64,000 nucleotides of DNA from Psychrobacter sp. Pi2-1 (lineage in GTDB: Bacteria > Pseudomonadota > Gammaproteobacteria > Pseudomonadales > Moraxellaceae): the NCBI RefSeq assembly GCF_904846645.1, contig NZ_CAJHBO010000005.1, positions 62,001 to 126,000 on the forward strand, in the 5' to 3' direction. Position numbers and translations under genes: made by a program. The notes beneath the pieces were generated by a model that did not search any database, had not been told where the DNA came from, and was given only the letters and a program-made list of their open reading frames with translations. Below, piece after piece: positions 40,824 through 50,900 of this stretch. The first letter of the stretch is position 1; each line of letters opens with the position of its first letter.

Positions 40824-43361
40824 TTACACGACTGCACGGCGTGCGTGTAAAATACCATGTTGCTGTTCTAATTTTGCGAGCAGCTTAGATAGATGTGCTA
40901 AGCCTGAGACTTCAATATGGAACTTTAAAAAAGCAATATTGTCGTCATTGCTTAACGTTTGAACTTGGCGAATATTGACGTTCTCTTTATCAATTATCTG
41001 TGTCAAATCACGTAGCAAACCGCGTCTGTCATATGCTTCGACATGAATATCAACAGGCTGATAACGACCAATCTGTACTTGCCAAGCGGCTTCTATCTTG
41101 CGCTCAGGATCGCGCTCGACCAGACGTAAGTACTCTGGGCAGCCTCGATTATGCACGCTGACGCCACGCGATAAAGTGATGTAGCCAGCTATCGGTTCGC
41201 CATGCACAGGATGGCAACAACCTGCCAAATTGATTTCGATATTATCCAAACCATTAATGTGAATTTTATACGCATCGAGCTTACCTGTATCTCGGTTATC
41301 TACATGCGGTACAAAGCTCTCTGGTGGTATCTCAGGTTCAAGATGCAGCTGACGTGAGATATGACTGGTCAATTGATTCAGGCCGATATCGCCTGTCACC
41401 AGACCCACGATAATATCGTCGGTCGTATTGACATGAAAATGCTGAATATAGTCGTTTAGATCAATACTATTAGGATGAACAGATAGGCGCTCAAGCTCTT
41501 TACTGAGCATTTGGCGACCTATTTCAATATTCTTATCACGGTCTTGCTTATTAAACCATTGGCGCAGTTTTGAACGGGCGCGATTGGTATGAATATAACC
41601 TAACGAGGCTACCAACCAATCACGGTTTGGCTCGCGTGAGGATTTAGTAATAATCTCAACCTGCTCACCTGTTTTGAGCTGGTAGGTTAGTGGCACGTAG
41701 CGTTGATTGACTCGAGCGGCTTGAGCACTGTTGCCAACTTGAGTATGCACATAGTAGGCAAAATCAAGTACAGTTGCGCCTTTTGGTAGCTCAGTAATAT
41801 CACCATCACGGCTAAAGATATAAATACGTTCTAGCTCATCAAAATCAACGAGTTGCTCTTCTTCATCGAACTCTGTGTCATCTATCTCTTCGCCTGTGAG
41901 AGTGGATGAGCGCGTTTGACTACGCGTTTCATTATTAATAGACAACAGCTGACGTAGTGAGCTGATTCTTTGATTTAAGTAGTTGTCCTTTTTGTTCTTC
42001 AGACCTTCTTTATAATTGACATGCGCGCACATGCCAAGCTCGGCCTCAAAGTGCATCTCATGAGTACGAATCTGGACTTCGAGTGATTTATTTTCCGCAA
42101 TTACAGCAGTATGTAGCGAGCGATAACCATTGGACTTAGGGTTAGTAATATAGTCATCAAACTGCTCAGGAATATAACGCCATAAGCCATGTACTAGCCC
42201 TAAAACATGATAACAGTCAGAAGGGCTATTGACCAAGACGCGCAAGGCCCGAATGTCATAAAGCTGATCGAACGATAAGCCTTTAAGCTTCATCTTTCGA
42301 TAAATAGAGTAGATATGTTTGACGCGCCCAGATACTTCGCCTTCAATACTGGCATCTGCTAATGATTCATTTAATTTGTCTTGTACGCGCTGAATATAGG
42401 ACTCACGTTCGCTACGTTTTTCTGACAGTAGCTTAGCAATTTCTTTATAGCGATCAGGTGCTAAATAACGGAAAGCTAGATCTTCGAGTTCCCATTTTAA
42501 CTGTGCAATACCTAGGCGATGCGCTAATGGTGCATAAATAGTCATGACCTCACGTGCGACACGAGTTTGACGCTCTGGCCTAGAAAATGTCAATTCACGC
42601 ATGGCAAAGGTACGCTCTGCCAATTTGATGAGTACCACGCGCACGTCGTTAGTAACAGAGATGAGCATACTATAAATATTTGATAGCTGATCACGTTGAT
42701 TGTTGACGAAATGGTCTTCTAAGCGCTTGTTGCTCTCAATAATCTCCGACAGCTTACCCATTGCAAGGGTGTCTTTAACAAGCGTAAAAATATCTGGACC
42801 AAAGTTTTTTTCAACTTCAGCGAGACTAATGATTGATTTGCGCGCACTGCGATACAGCATGGCTGCGACTAGCGCATCTTCATCTTGATAAAGATAGGTC
42901 AGAATATCGGTCATACCAATACCTGTGACATAAGCGCCTGAACGCTCAGATTCACTGGTATTCATATGACTGCGAATAAACTCGCAAGCTGCACTTAGGT
43001 TGGGTACTGACTCTTGTCCAATACGCTTGGCCACATTATCTAACCAAGTCGGTACGTCGATATTGGCCTGGTCTAAGCCGACCGCCTCAAGCTCTTTGTT
43101 TGATAGCGCATTGGTATCATCCAAATACTCGTCTTCAGTATGAGGGTCATGCAAATGATAAGTGTGTGCAGCTGAGCGATCAAAAGTAGTATGTAGCTTG
43201 TGGGTTGCCAACTGGTATTTGATGTCGAGGGGAATTTGGGCATAGCTATTGGCTGACTGGTGAGAGCGTTGGCTCGCCACCAGTTGCGCCGCAAGTGTTG
43301 CACTATCGGCCTGCGTGGTCTGTCCATCCACCAGCGGTAATCCTTCACGAATTTTTACCAT
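40824..43361 (-). CDS. relA: (p)ppGpp synthetase RelA
   Basis: An 845-residue stringent-response enzyme that makes ppGpp on starved ribosomes. The N-terminal hydrolase-like domain lacks the HD catalytic pair, reading AAMLYRSARKSIISLAEVEKNFG where SpoT/Rel proteins have HDxxED. It should therefore be synthetase-only. The synthetase domain has RVKHIYSIYRKM and PEQFDDYITNPKSNGYRSLHT, and the acidic motif near QFDD is RelA-type. A TGS domain (IYIFSRDGDITELPKGATVLDFAY), a zinc/helical region with GCCHPVHGEPI and a C-terminal ACT domain follow. It is about 100 residues longer than E. coli RelA, mostly at the N-terminus. mutM follows closely. Confidence 0.95.
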   Translation of the reverse strand: MVKIREGLPLVDGQTTQADSATLAAQLVASQRSHQSANSYAQIPLDIKYQLATHKLHTTFDRSAAHTYHLHDPHTEDEYLDDTNALSNKELEAVGLDQANIDVPTWLDNVAKRIGQESVPNLSAACEFIRSHMNTSESERSGAYVTGIGMTDILTYLYQDEDALVAAMLYRSARKSIISLAEVEKNFGPDIFTLVKDTLAMGKLSEIIESNKRLEDHFVNNQRDQLSNIYSMLISVTNDVRVVLIKLAERTFAMRELTFSRPERQTRVAREVMTIYAPLAHRLGIAQLKWELEDLAFRYLAPDRYKEIAKLLSEKRSERESYIQRVQDKLNESLADASIEGEVSGRVKHIYSIYRKMKLKGLSFDQLYDIRALRVLVNSPSDCYHVLGLVHGLWRYIPEQFDDYITNPKSNGYRSLHTAVIAENKSLEVQIRTHEMHFEAELGMCAHVNYKEGLKNKKDNYLNQRISSLRQLLSINNETRSQTRSSTLTGEEIDDTEFDEEEQLVDFDELERIYIFSRDGDITELPKGATVLDFAYYVHTQVGNSAQAARVNQRYVPLTYQLKTGEQVEIITKSSREPNRDWLVASLGYIHTNRARSKLRQWFNKQDRDKNIEIGRQMLSKELERLSVHPNSIDLNDYIQHFHVNTTDDIIVGLVTGDIGLNQLTSHISRQLHLEPEIPPESFVPHVDNRDTGKLDAYKIHINGLDNIEINLAGCCHPVHGEPIAGYITLSRGVSVHNRGCPEYLRLVERDPERKIEAAWQVQIGRYQPVDIHVEAYDRRGLLRDLTQIIDKENVNIRQVQTLSNDDNIAFLKFHIEVSGLAHLSKLLAKLEQQHGILHARRAVV

Positions 43362-43783
43362 AGCCGACTCCTCTTAGCTATTTTGAATTGATTATAACCT
43401 CATCTACTATGCACACACTCTGAATTAACGATCCATAAAGTGTCAGCTATAAACCAATACAACTGCTAAAAATGTTATTTTTAGCAGCTATAAAATGCGC
43501 GTAAAATATATAAAGCTATGAGTGCAAATGCTTGCTATGTAGCGATTGGAAACATCACCAAAAACATAGGAAGATTGTTTACTATTATCTCATTTTAAAG
43601 TGACAAATCAAGCGAGCCTCTGTACGGCTGTGGTCAATTACGCTAAATAATGGCTATTTATTAGCACAAACTTATCAAAGCTTTGAGTTATCTTAGATAA
43701 TTGTAATAACGCTTAATTGTCTCTTTAATTAGGTTCAACTAACAGTCATTTTCAGCTATTAATCGTTTTGAAGATTAATAACG
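43362..43783. other. Intergenic region upstream of relA
   Basis: 422 bases between rlmD and relA. It contains a perfect -10 TATAAT on the minus strand (43391-43396) about 30 bases before relA, without a good -35, and the long palindrome at 43463-43487. No gene is apparent. Confidence 0.5.
43463..43487. repeat. Perfect 11-bp inverted repeat upstream of relA
   Basis: CTGCTAAAAAT-GTT-ATTTTTAGCAG, 11 perfect base pairs around three bases, about 100 bases before the relA start. It is AT-rich and lacks a T-run in the correct place. It may be an operator rather than a terminator. Confidence 0.55.
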
Positions 43784-45355
43784 TTAAACCGCTACTTTTT
43801 CGAAGCGAGCGATAGATTCAACATGACCCGTATGGCAGAACATATCCATCACGCCAGCATGAGTCAGACGATAGCCTTGTTCTAACAATGCTTTTGTATC
43901 ACGAGCAAGGGTCGCTGGATTACAAGAGACATAAACAATGCGCTCAGCATTAAATTTTGGCAAATATTGCATGATTTCCCAAGCACCAGAGCGCGGTGGA
44001 TCAATCAATAGTGCATCAAAACCTTGGTTGGCCCATGGCTTATTAGTACAGTCTTGCGTCAAATCTTGACTATAAAACTCAGTATTGTTGATACCATTGC
44101 GACTAGCGTTGTCAGCAGCACGTTCGGTCATGGCTTCACTGCCTTCGACACCGACTACTGAGCCTGTCTCGCCAACGAGGCGCGCTAGCGGTAAGCTAAA
44201 GTTACCCAAACCACTGAATAAATCTAGTACGCGTTCGCCTGCTTTTAAGTCCAATAAGTCACAGGCAAGCTTGGTCATCTGACGGTTCACAGATAGATTT
44301 ACTTGAGTAAAGTCAGTAGGGATAAATTCAAAAGTAAGGTCATACTCTGGCAATTGATAATATAAACGCCCAAATTGCTCGCTCAAATCATCAGCGTCTG
44401 TCAACGCAATACGTTGGATGCTATCAACGCCTTTCGACTGCAAATATAGCTGCCAATTACGCGCCGCGAAAAACACTTTTAGTTTGTCTATATCAGCGTC
44501 TGACAACGGTTCTAAATTACGTACGATGAGCGCAACTGGCTGATTACCATCAGGTAGTTCTGGCAGTTGCTCACCCATTGCAAGCTCAAGCTGAGCAATC
44601 TTGTCACGGCTCTCTAAAGTGCTAATAAGCGTTTTTAGGTTTTCAATCTCAAACCCAATACGTGGATCTAGGATATGACATTCATTTAGCTCTGCCAAGA
44701 AATTACTTGAACGCTCGCGGAAGCCGACAAGCGCGGTTTCCTTTTTGACGACATAGCGTACGCCCAAACGTGCTTTGGTACGATAGCCAAGACGATCGCC
44801 GACCACAGGGGGGAGCCAATTGTCAGGTTCCGCGTTTGCTTGGTGCATTAGCATTTCAGCCAATACTGACTGTTTAAAGTTTATTTGTCCATCTGGCTGC
44901 CAGTGCTGCAAGTTACAACCGCCGCAAGTGCCGAAGTGCGGGCAGGGTGGCACAGCACGTTCAGGATTTGGGTTGGCAGTAATACTAATGGCATCGCCTT
45001 CTTCAAAGCTAGCACGGCTGTTGGTTATTTTCACTAAAGCGCTTTCACCTGGTAGGGCAAAGCTAACAAAGATTTTTTTGCCATGTTTGTCTTCAGCATG
45101 GCCTTCCGCAACATCAAAACCATTACCATACACAGCAACACCGCGACCATCATGTGATAAGCCATCAATATTGAATGGAATTGGCTCTGCATCTTTTAGA
45201 CGACGACGTGTCTTTGATGATGGCTTTGATTTTTTCTTACTCGGCGGAATGACAATCGTTTGGGTGTCGTTTGTTTGAGCTTCATTCGTTTGAGCGTTAC
45301 TGATTTGCGCTGCCGTATCAGATGCTGTAGATGTTTTTGAATCGGTGGGTTGCAT
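43784..45355 (-). CDS. rlmD: 23S rRNA (uracil-1939-C5)-methyltransferase RlmD
   Basis: A 523-residue RNA methyltransferase of the RumA/RlmD family using S-adenosylmethionine. The N-terminal TRAM domain (about 55-130) is preceded by a Thr/Gln/Lys-rich extension of about 55 residues with a small QTN(D/E) repeat. The 4Fe-4S cluster Cys are C138-x5-C144-x2-C147 plus a later Cys in NECHIL. SAM motif [15 protein letters not shown] and the catalytic Cys in [12 protein letters not shown] are intact. It lies in the same direction as a PolB-like exonuclease gene 62 bases upstream. Confidence 0.95.
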   Translation of the reverse strand: MQPTDSKTSTASDTAAQISNAQTNEAQTNDTQTIVIPPSKKKSKPSSKTRRRLKDAEPIPFNIDGLSHDGRGVAVYGNGFDVAEGHAEDKHGKKIFVSFALPGESALVKITNSRASFEEGDAISITANPNPERAVPPCPHFGTCGGCNLQHWQPDGQINFKQSVLAEMLMHQANAEPDNWLPPVVGDRLGYRTKARLGVRYVVKKETALVGFRERSSNFLAELNECHILDPRIGFEIENLKTLISTLESRDKIAQLELAMGEQLPELPDGNQPVALIVRNLEPLSDADIDKLKVFFAARNWQLYLQSKGVDSIQRIALTDADDLSEQFGRLYYQLPEYDLTFEFIPTDFTQVNLSVNRQMTKLACDLLDLKAGERVLDLFSGLGNFSLPLARLVGETGSVVGVEGSEAMTERAADNASRNGINNTEFYSQDLTQDCTNKPWANQGFDALLIDPPRSGAWEIMQYLPKFNAERIVYVSCNPATLARDTKALLEQGYRLTHAGVMDMFCHTGHVESIARFEKVAV

Positions 45356-45417
45356 AAACCTGCCTTAATAATAAATAACTAGAAAAGGGGAATAAAAAAC
45401 TACTAATAATGCGATTT

Positions 45418-46242
45418 CTATAATTCGGGTGCCGATGACCAGTCAGCGATAAACTCTTGATGTCGCGGACTACCGTCAGCTTGGGTATACTTTGCCAGAT
45501 AGTCATAGCTTTGCTGCTGCCAAGCATCAAAATCTTGTGAAGACAACTGTCCTGTTAGACGTAACCAGCGTAAATAAATAAGCCAAGTGTTCATCACATC
45601 AGATTCACAGTATATAGATAGGGTCTGCCAGTCACCGCTACTAACAAGCGCACCGACCATACTGCCATCTACGTCAGTTTTACCAGGTAATCCGTACAGA
45701 CTTGCGACGATATCCATCGCTTCACGGCGACTAGCACCGTACTGGCTAAACCGATCCATCAAGTCCAGATGACGCGTATGAAAGCGATTAACATAATTAT
45801 CAAAGCGCATATTTTTAATACGTTCGCCTTCTTCGAACAGCCATGGTGCTGACAAATCATATTGCATGGCACGATATATCAGTACAGGTATGTCAAAGCC
45901 CGAGCCATTCCAGCTAATAAGTTGCGGCAATGTCTCAATGTCGTTAAAGGCTCTAAAGAATTTGGCTAGGATTTCTTTTTCACTAAATTTATCGGCAGTC
46001 AAAGAAAATAGCGATAACTTACCATCCTTGATATACAGAGCTGAGATACAGACAATACGCTGTAGTGGCAGGCGCATAAAGTCGTGCCCTGCCTCTTGTG
46101 TACGTATGGCTGTCAGCGCGCTTAAGGCATCTGCATCGTTGAGATCGGCCAATTGCGGATAGATACGGCGTGCTGCATCGACATCGGCAACAGTCTCGAT
46201 ATCAAAAACCAATATAGGGTCGGATGGTAGCGCTTGTGACAT
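45418..46242 (-). CDS. Predicted 3'-5' exonuclease related to PolB proofreading domain
   Basis: A 274-residue DEDD-type exonuclease: Exo I motif VFDIETV (Asp14, Glu16), Exo II SWNGSGFDIPVL (Asp117), and Exo III around YCESDVMNTWLIY. The arrangement matches the PolB-like exonuclease family (PF10108) found as a free-standing protein in many proteobacteria. The natural substrate is not established; DNA is expected. It is the first gene of a likely two-gene unit with rlmD. A MITE-like repeat copy lies directly upstream. Confidence 0.88.
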   Translation of the reverse strand: MSQALPSDPILVFDIETVADVDAARRIYPQLADLNDADALSALTAIRTQEAGHDFMRLPLQRIVCISALYIKDGKLSLFSLTADKFSEKEILAKFFRAFNDIETLPQLISWNGSGFDIPVLIYRAMQYDLSAPWLFEEGERIKNMRFDNYVNRFHTRHLDLMDRFSQYGASRREAMDIVASLYGLPGKTDVDGSMVGALVSSGDWQTLSIYCESDVMNTWLIYLRWLRLTGQLSSQDFDAWQQQSYDYLAKYTQADGSPRHQEFIADWSSAPEL

Positions 46243-46267
46243 AGATAATCCTGACTATTTATGAGCT

Positions 46268-46372
46268 GATAGTTAATTCATTATAAAAGAATGACAATAT
46301 TGACCTTGCTTGAAGTATTACGTTTACATCTGCACTTGGCCGCTTTGCACTTTTTTTAAATTAACGATACTA
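46268..46372 (+). repeat. MITE-like about 106-bp repeat, copy 3
   Basis: Shares TATAAAAGAATGACA, TTGACCTTGCTTGAAGTATTAC, ATCTGCACTTGG and TTTTTTAAATTAACGA with copy 1. Its ends (GATAGTT, GATACTA) are decayed versions of TATAGTC and GACTATA. It fills almost the whole gap between cysM and the exonuclease gene. Confidence 0.7.
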
Positions 46373-46390
46373 AATGGTATTGCTTATGCA

Positions 46391-47362
46391 TTAATTAACT
46401 TCTGCGCTGCTGTTATCCGTATTTCTATCGTCAACGTTATATAAACCCGTTGATAAATAACGATCGCCACGATCGCAGACAATAAAGGCAATAACAGCAT
46501 TAGGATTTGCTTTTGCCACTTGGGTCGCTGCCCATGCAGCTGCGCCCGAAGATACTCCCGCAAAAATACCTTCAGTTTTCGCCAATTTACGCATATAGAC
46601 TTCAGCAATACGCTGATCGATATCCATCACTTCATCAATCAAATCTGCATCAAAAATACCTGGCATATAAGCCGCTGGCCAACGGCGAATGCCAGCAATA
46701 GAGGCTTCTTCGTCAGGCTGTAGTCCGATGATTTTGACGTCTGGATTTTGCTCTTTTAAATAACGCGACACACCTGTAATCGTACCTGTCGTGCCCATCG
46801 AACTAATAAAATGCGTAATTTTACCTTCGGTCTGTGCCCATAGCTCAGGGCCTGTAGTCAGGTAATGTGCTTGGCTATTGTCAGGATTATTAAACTGATC
46901 CAATACAACCCCTTTGCCATCTGCTTGCATCTGCAATGCCAAATCGCGTGCAGCTTCCATACCTTCGTCTACTTCAATCAGCGTTGCGCCATAAGCAATC
47001 ATGGCATCTTTACGCTCTTGGGTAGAGTTGGTTGGCATCAGCAATGTTATTGGGTAGCCACGCATTGCAGCGACCATGGCCAATGCAATACCAGTATTGC
47101 CGCTAGTGGCTTCAATCAACATATCACCAGGCTTGATATCACCGCGCTGTTCTGCTTGATAAATCATATTAAAAGCAGGACGGTCTTTTACAGAACCCGC
47201 TGGATTATTACCTTCAAGCTTAGCTAATACTGTAGCACCATTGGCAATGTGCTCTTGCTCAGGCAGACGTTGAAGTTGTACCAGCGGCGTTTGACCAACG
47301 CAATCAGCGAGGGTAGTGATTTGAGTAATAAAGTTAGCATTTGACATGGCCGTAGTGGACAT
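46391..47362 (-). CDS. cysM: Cysteine synthase B (O-acetylserine sulfhydrylase)
   Basis: A 323-residue PLP enzyme that makes cysteine from O-acetylserine and sulfide or thiosulfate. The PLP lysine is Lys59 in NPAGSVKDRP; the phosphate loop is SSMGTTGTITG and the substrate loop EATSGNTGIA. RRWPAAYMPGIFD and the single charged FIVCDRGDRYLSTG end favour CysM over CysK. A 22-residue leader before the usual start is supported by AAAAGGA about six bases from the ATG. Single gene. Confidence 0.94.
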   Translation of the reverse strand: MSTTAMSNANFITQITTLADCVGQTPLVQLQRLPEQEHIANGATVLAKLEGNNPAGSVKDRPAFNMIYQAEQRGDIKPGDMLIEATSGNTGIALAMVAAMRGYPITLLMPTNSTQERKDAMIAYGATLIEVDEGMEAARDLALQMQADGKGVVLDQFNNPDNSQAHYLTTGPELWAQTEGKITHFISSMGTTGTITGVSRYLKEQNPDVKIIGLQPDEEASIAGIRRWPAAYMPGIFDADLIDEVMDIDQRIAEVYMRKLAKTEGIFAGVSSGAAAWAATQVAKANPNAVIAFIVCDRGDRYLSTGLYNVDDRNTDNSSAEVN

Positions 47363-47921
47363 AAAGTATCCTTTTCTATTTTTTAAATATGTTTTTAATG
47401 GCTTGTTTTTGATGGAAGCGTTGTTTTTATTGTTTGATCATAATTTTAGACAGTCGCTTGGGTTATAGGTTTACGGTGATAAGCGAGCTAAAAACGAAAG
47501 GCATTAGAGTGCGCTCTCATATGTTATGACTATGAGCGATATATTGTGGTAAATAAAAAGTGGCTTTATTATATCATTTTGTTTTCAGCTGCGCTTATCG
47601 CATCAAGGATTAATAGTCACTGTATCAGGTCAATGTCAATGTTACGTTGAGGGTTGCAAAAGTAGGACTGTTCGCTTAAAGCCATATTCTCTTTGACACA
47701 GAGTAGTTGGTACTCTAATTATAACGTTCTTCATCACATAGAATGCCTAACCAGAACTTATAGAATCCTGTTAAGATAATCTTGAGCTGTATAGTAGTTG
47801 CCCCGTAAAAGTCAGTTACGTTATTAACGTTCTGTGGCTTCATTAAAAATAGCGCCTTACCCAAATGCTCTGATACGACGCGCTGCAAGTAACATGAACA
47901 CTGACGTTATCACAAAAATTC
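47363..47921. other. Divergent intergenic region cysM / barA-like kinase
   Basis: 559 bases. A perfect -35 TTGACA (47693-47698) is followed by TCTAAT at 15 bases. The hairpin AGAGTA-GTTGG-TACTCT (47700-47716) overlaps this candidate promoter and could be an operator. No gene or terminator is evident. Confidence 0.45.
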
Positions 47922-50900
47922 ATGGCAAAAACCTTAGTAGAGAGTAGACCTAGCATGGCATATAAAAAACGTTTCGATACCAGTAGTGCTTACGGTCAGC
48001 TGATCATACTGGTGTTTTTGCCCATCTGTGTGTTGGCAGCAGTGGGCGGCATTTTGGTATTTCACGAAACCATGCGTGCAAGTGACTCGGAGCAAGAAGT
48101 ATTGGCCGAAGCGGTACTTATTCGCTATACGCCAGTCATAGCTGAACTGATTCCTGAGCTGCTAGAACAAGAGCGCCAGCAAGTAGGGAGTAGTGCAGAG
48201 AGGAGCCAGGAAGCGGCAATGACGACGCTAGAGGGTATCCAAGATAAGCTTGGACGTATGCAGTCTGAGCAGCATGTACAGCGCATTGCTATTATTAATG
48301 AAGGCAATCAAATACTGGCAACAGTCGGTTATGGTCTTAATGAAGAGTGGCCGTTGATCAGTGATTCCGCAAGCTTTTTGTCACAACGTCCAACGCCTGT
48401 AGGCACAGCGTATGGCAGTGTATTGGGAGAGTTTGAAGGGCAGACATTGTGGTTGCTCGTTGATATGGATAATGAGCCGCTCTACATTGCACGTTACCGC
48501 ATTGCGATGGCGTTAGTGATTACTGGTTTATTTACTATCTTGATTCTACTACTGAGCCTAAATATCTATTCGAAACGTTGGATTGCCCCCATTTATGAGC
48601 TGCGTTTGCAGTTGCAGCGTACCCATGTTGATAATTTATACCAACCTGTACCAGTAGAGTCAGATGGTGAACTGAATCTATTACAGCAAGATCTAGTCAG
48701 AACATTGCGCCGCTTACATAGAAGCTTTCAAGAGCTCAAAGACCATGCAGAGCAAACGGAGGATGATTTACGTTTGGCATTTGATGAGATGGAGATGCAA
48801 AACATTTCTATTCGAAATGCACGTGATGCAGCGATTTCAACCAGCCAAGCCAAGTCTGCATTTTTAGCCAATATCAGTCATGAGCTTCGTACACCATTGA
48901 ACAGTATCGATGGCTTTATTAATTTGTTGGCACGTCATGGCGAGCTGAATCCTGAGCAGGATTTGTATGTACAGACCATACGTAAGTCCTCAGCACATTT
49001 GCTCGCTTTGGTAAATGATGTCTTAGATTTTTCTAAAATTGAAGCAGGCAAGCTGGTACTGGATCGCCATGAATTCGATCTCTATGACACCATTTATGAT
49101 GTAGTCGATATGCTATCTCCTGTCTCTGCGGAGAAGGGTTTACGCATGGCAGTATTGTTTTACAATGATGTGCCGATGCGCATCAACGGCGATGCGTTAC
49201 GTCTTAAGCAAGTATTGACCAATATCGTTGGTAATGCCATTAAGTTCACGGATAGTGGTGATGTAGTGGTGCGTGTGAGCTTAGATGATCACCGTGATAA
49301 TTATCTGATGATTAGCGTGCAAGATAGCGGCAAAGGCATTTCTCTGGCAGATCAAAAAATGCTGTTCCAAAGCTTTAGCCAAGGCGATCCATCAATCACG
49401 CGTCAGTATGGTGGTACAGGGTTGGGTCTGGTCATCTCCAAACAGTTGACGCGCTTGATGGGCGGTGATATTGGATTTCATGATAATGCTCAAGAAAATA
49501 TTGCCAACCAAGGTGCGACGTTTTGGTTTCGCATGCCAGCCCATGTTGACGTGCTAGAGGCAGCCACAGGGCAGACGATTGAATTACCAGTATTGGCGCC
49601 ACTGGCAAGCGAGACCGATGAATTTAATGTACTGGTTTGGATCAATCATACTGCTTCGATACAAGTACTCAAGGCTAGCTTACAATATTTACCGATTAAA
49701 TTGACTCAAGCCAACTCGTTGCCGGGTGTGCTGGAGTCGTTAAAAGAGCACGGTAACTATTGGGATTGGGTCATCGTTGATGATGATACCCAAGACGATA
49801 TGATGGCGCTCCTCAAGCAAATTCGTCTGCATTATCAAGGTAAGCTTGCTGTATTTGGCTACCAAGTGGCGGCCGATCAAGCGCTACTCAATCGCTATCA
49901 TGCCAATATATTGTATGAACCATTAGACAAAAGACAGCTGTATGCGATGCTCGATACTCAAAGCCGTAGTACGCCGCAAAGCCTGCAGGAACCACGCTGG
50001 AAAGGGGTCACTGTGCTGGCAGTTGATGACCATTTGCCTAATTTATTAGTGCTTGATGCTCTATTGAGTGAGCTAGGTATTCAGGTAGTCACTGCGAGCA
50101 GTGGGTTTGATGCTATCGAGATTATCAGTAAACAACAAACCAAAAACATCAAAACTGCTAAGAGTGATAAGCAAAGTCTATCGAATAAAACGCAACTTTC
50201 TAAAGCAGAAACACGTGATGAGATAAACAAGAAAACAAACAGTGCGTACTATCATGAGGATATAAGCGCTGACGACAAAGCGGCTACGCAAGACAAAGAC
50301 AATATTGATTTGATATTTATGGATATTCAAATGCCGCGGATGTCGGGACATGAGGCAGCTAAGCAGATTCGAAATATCGAAAATGCGGATAGTCGTATCC
50401 CTATTATCGCTCTGACCGCGCATGGGTTGGCAGATGAACGTGACAAACTTATAGCCAGCGGTATCAATGATTATGTTGGCAAACCTATTAGCCAACCTCA
50501 GTTATTGCAAGTGCTACAGAAATGGCTTGGTCGCAAGAGTACTACACCACAATTGACCGCGCTGCCTGATACAGATTTGCAGAGCTTTGGCTTACAGCAC
50601 CCTGATTTGCAGGATGATAATTTACAAGATGCTAATGTACAAGGTGCTAACGTAAAGGGTACCGACCCAACAGGGGCTGAGTTAACTCCTATTGACTCGC
50701 TGCGCGGCTACTCAATTAATGACAATGATTTATCGAACGACTTACTCTCTAACAAGGTAAATAATAAAGAGTCTCAAGCCAGTTCAGACAACTCAACCGC
50801 TACTTATCCAATAATAAGAGGAGACGGGGTAAATCGTAGCAGCACTTCTGTCAGTAGCGAGCCGAAAATTACCCGTCCATTATCCCTGAAAAAAATCCGT

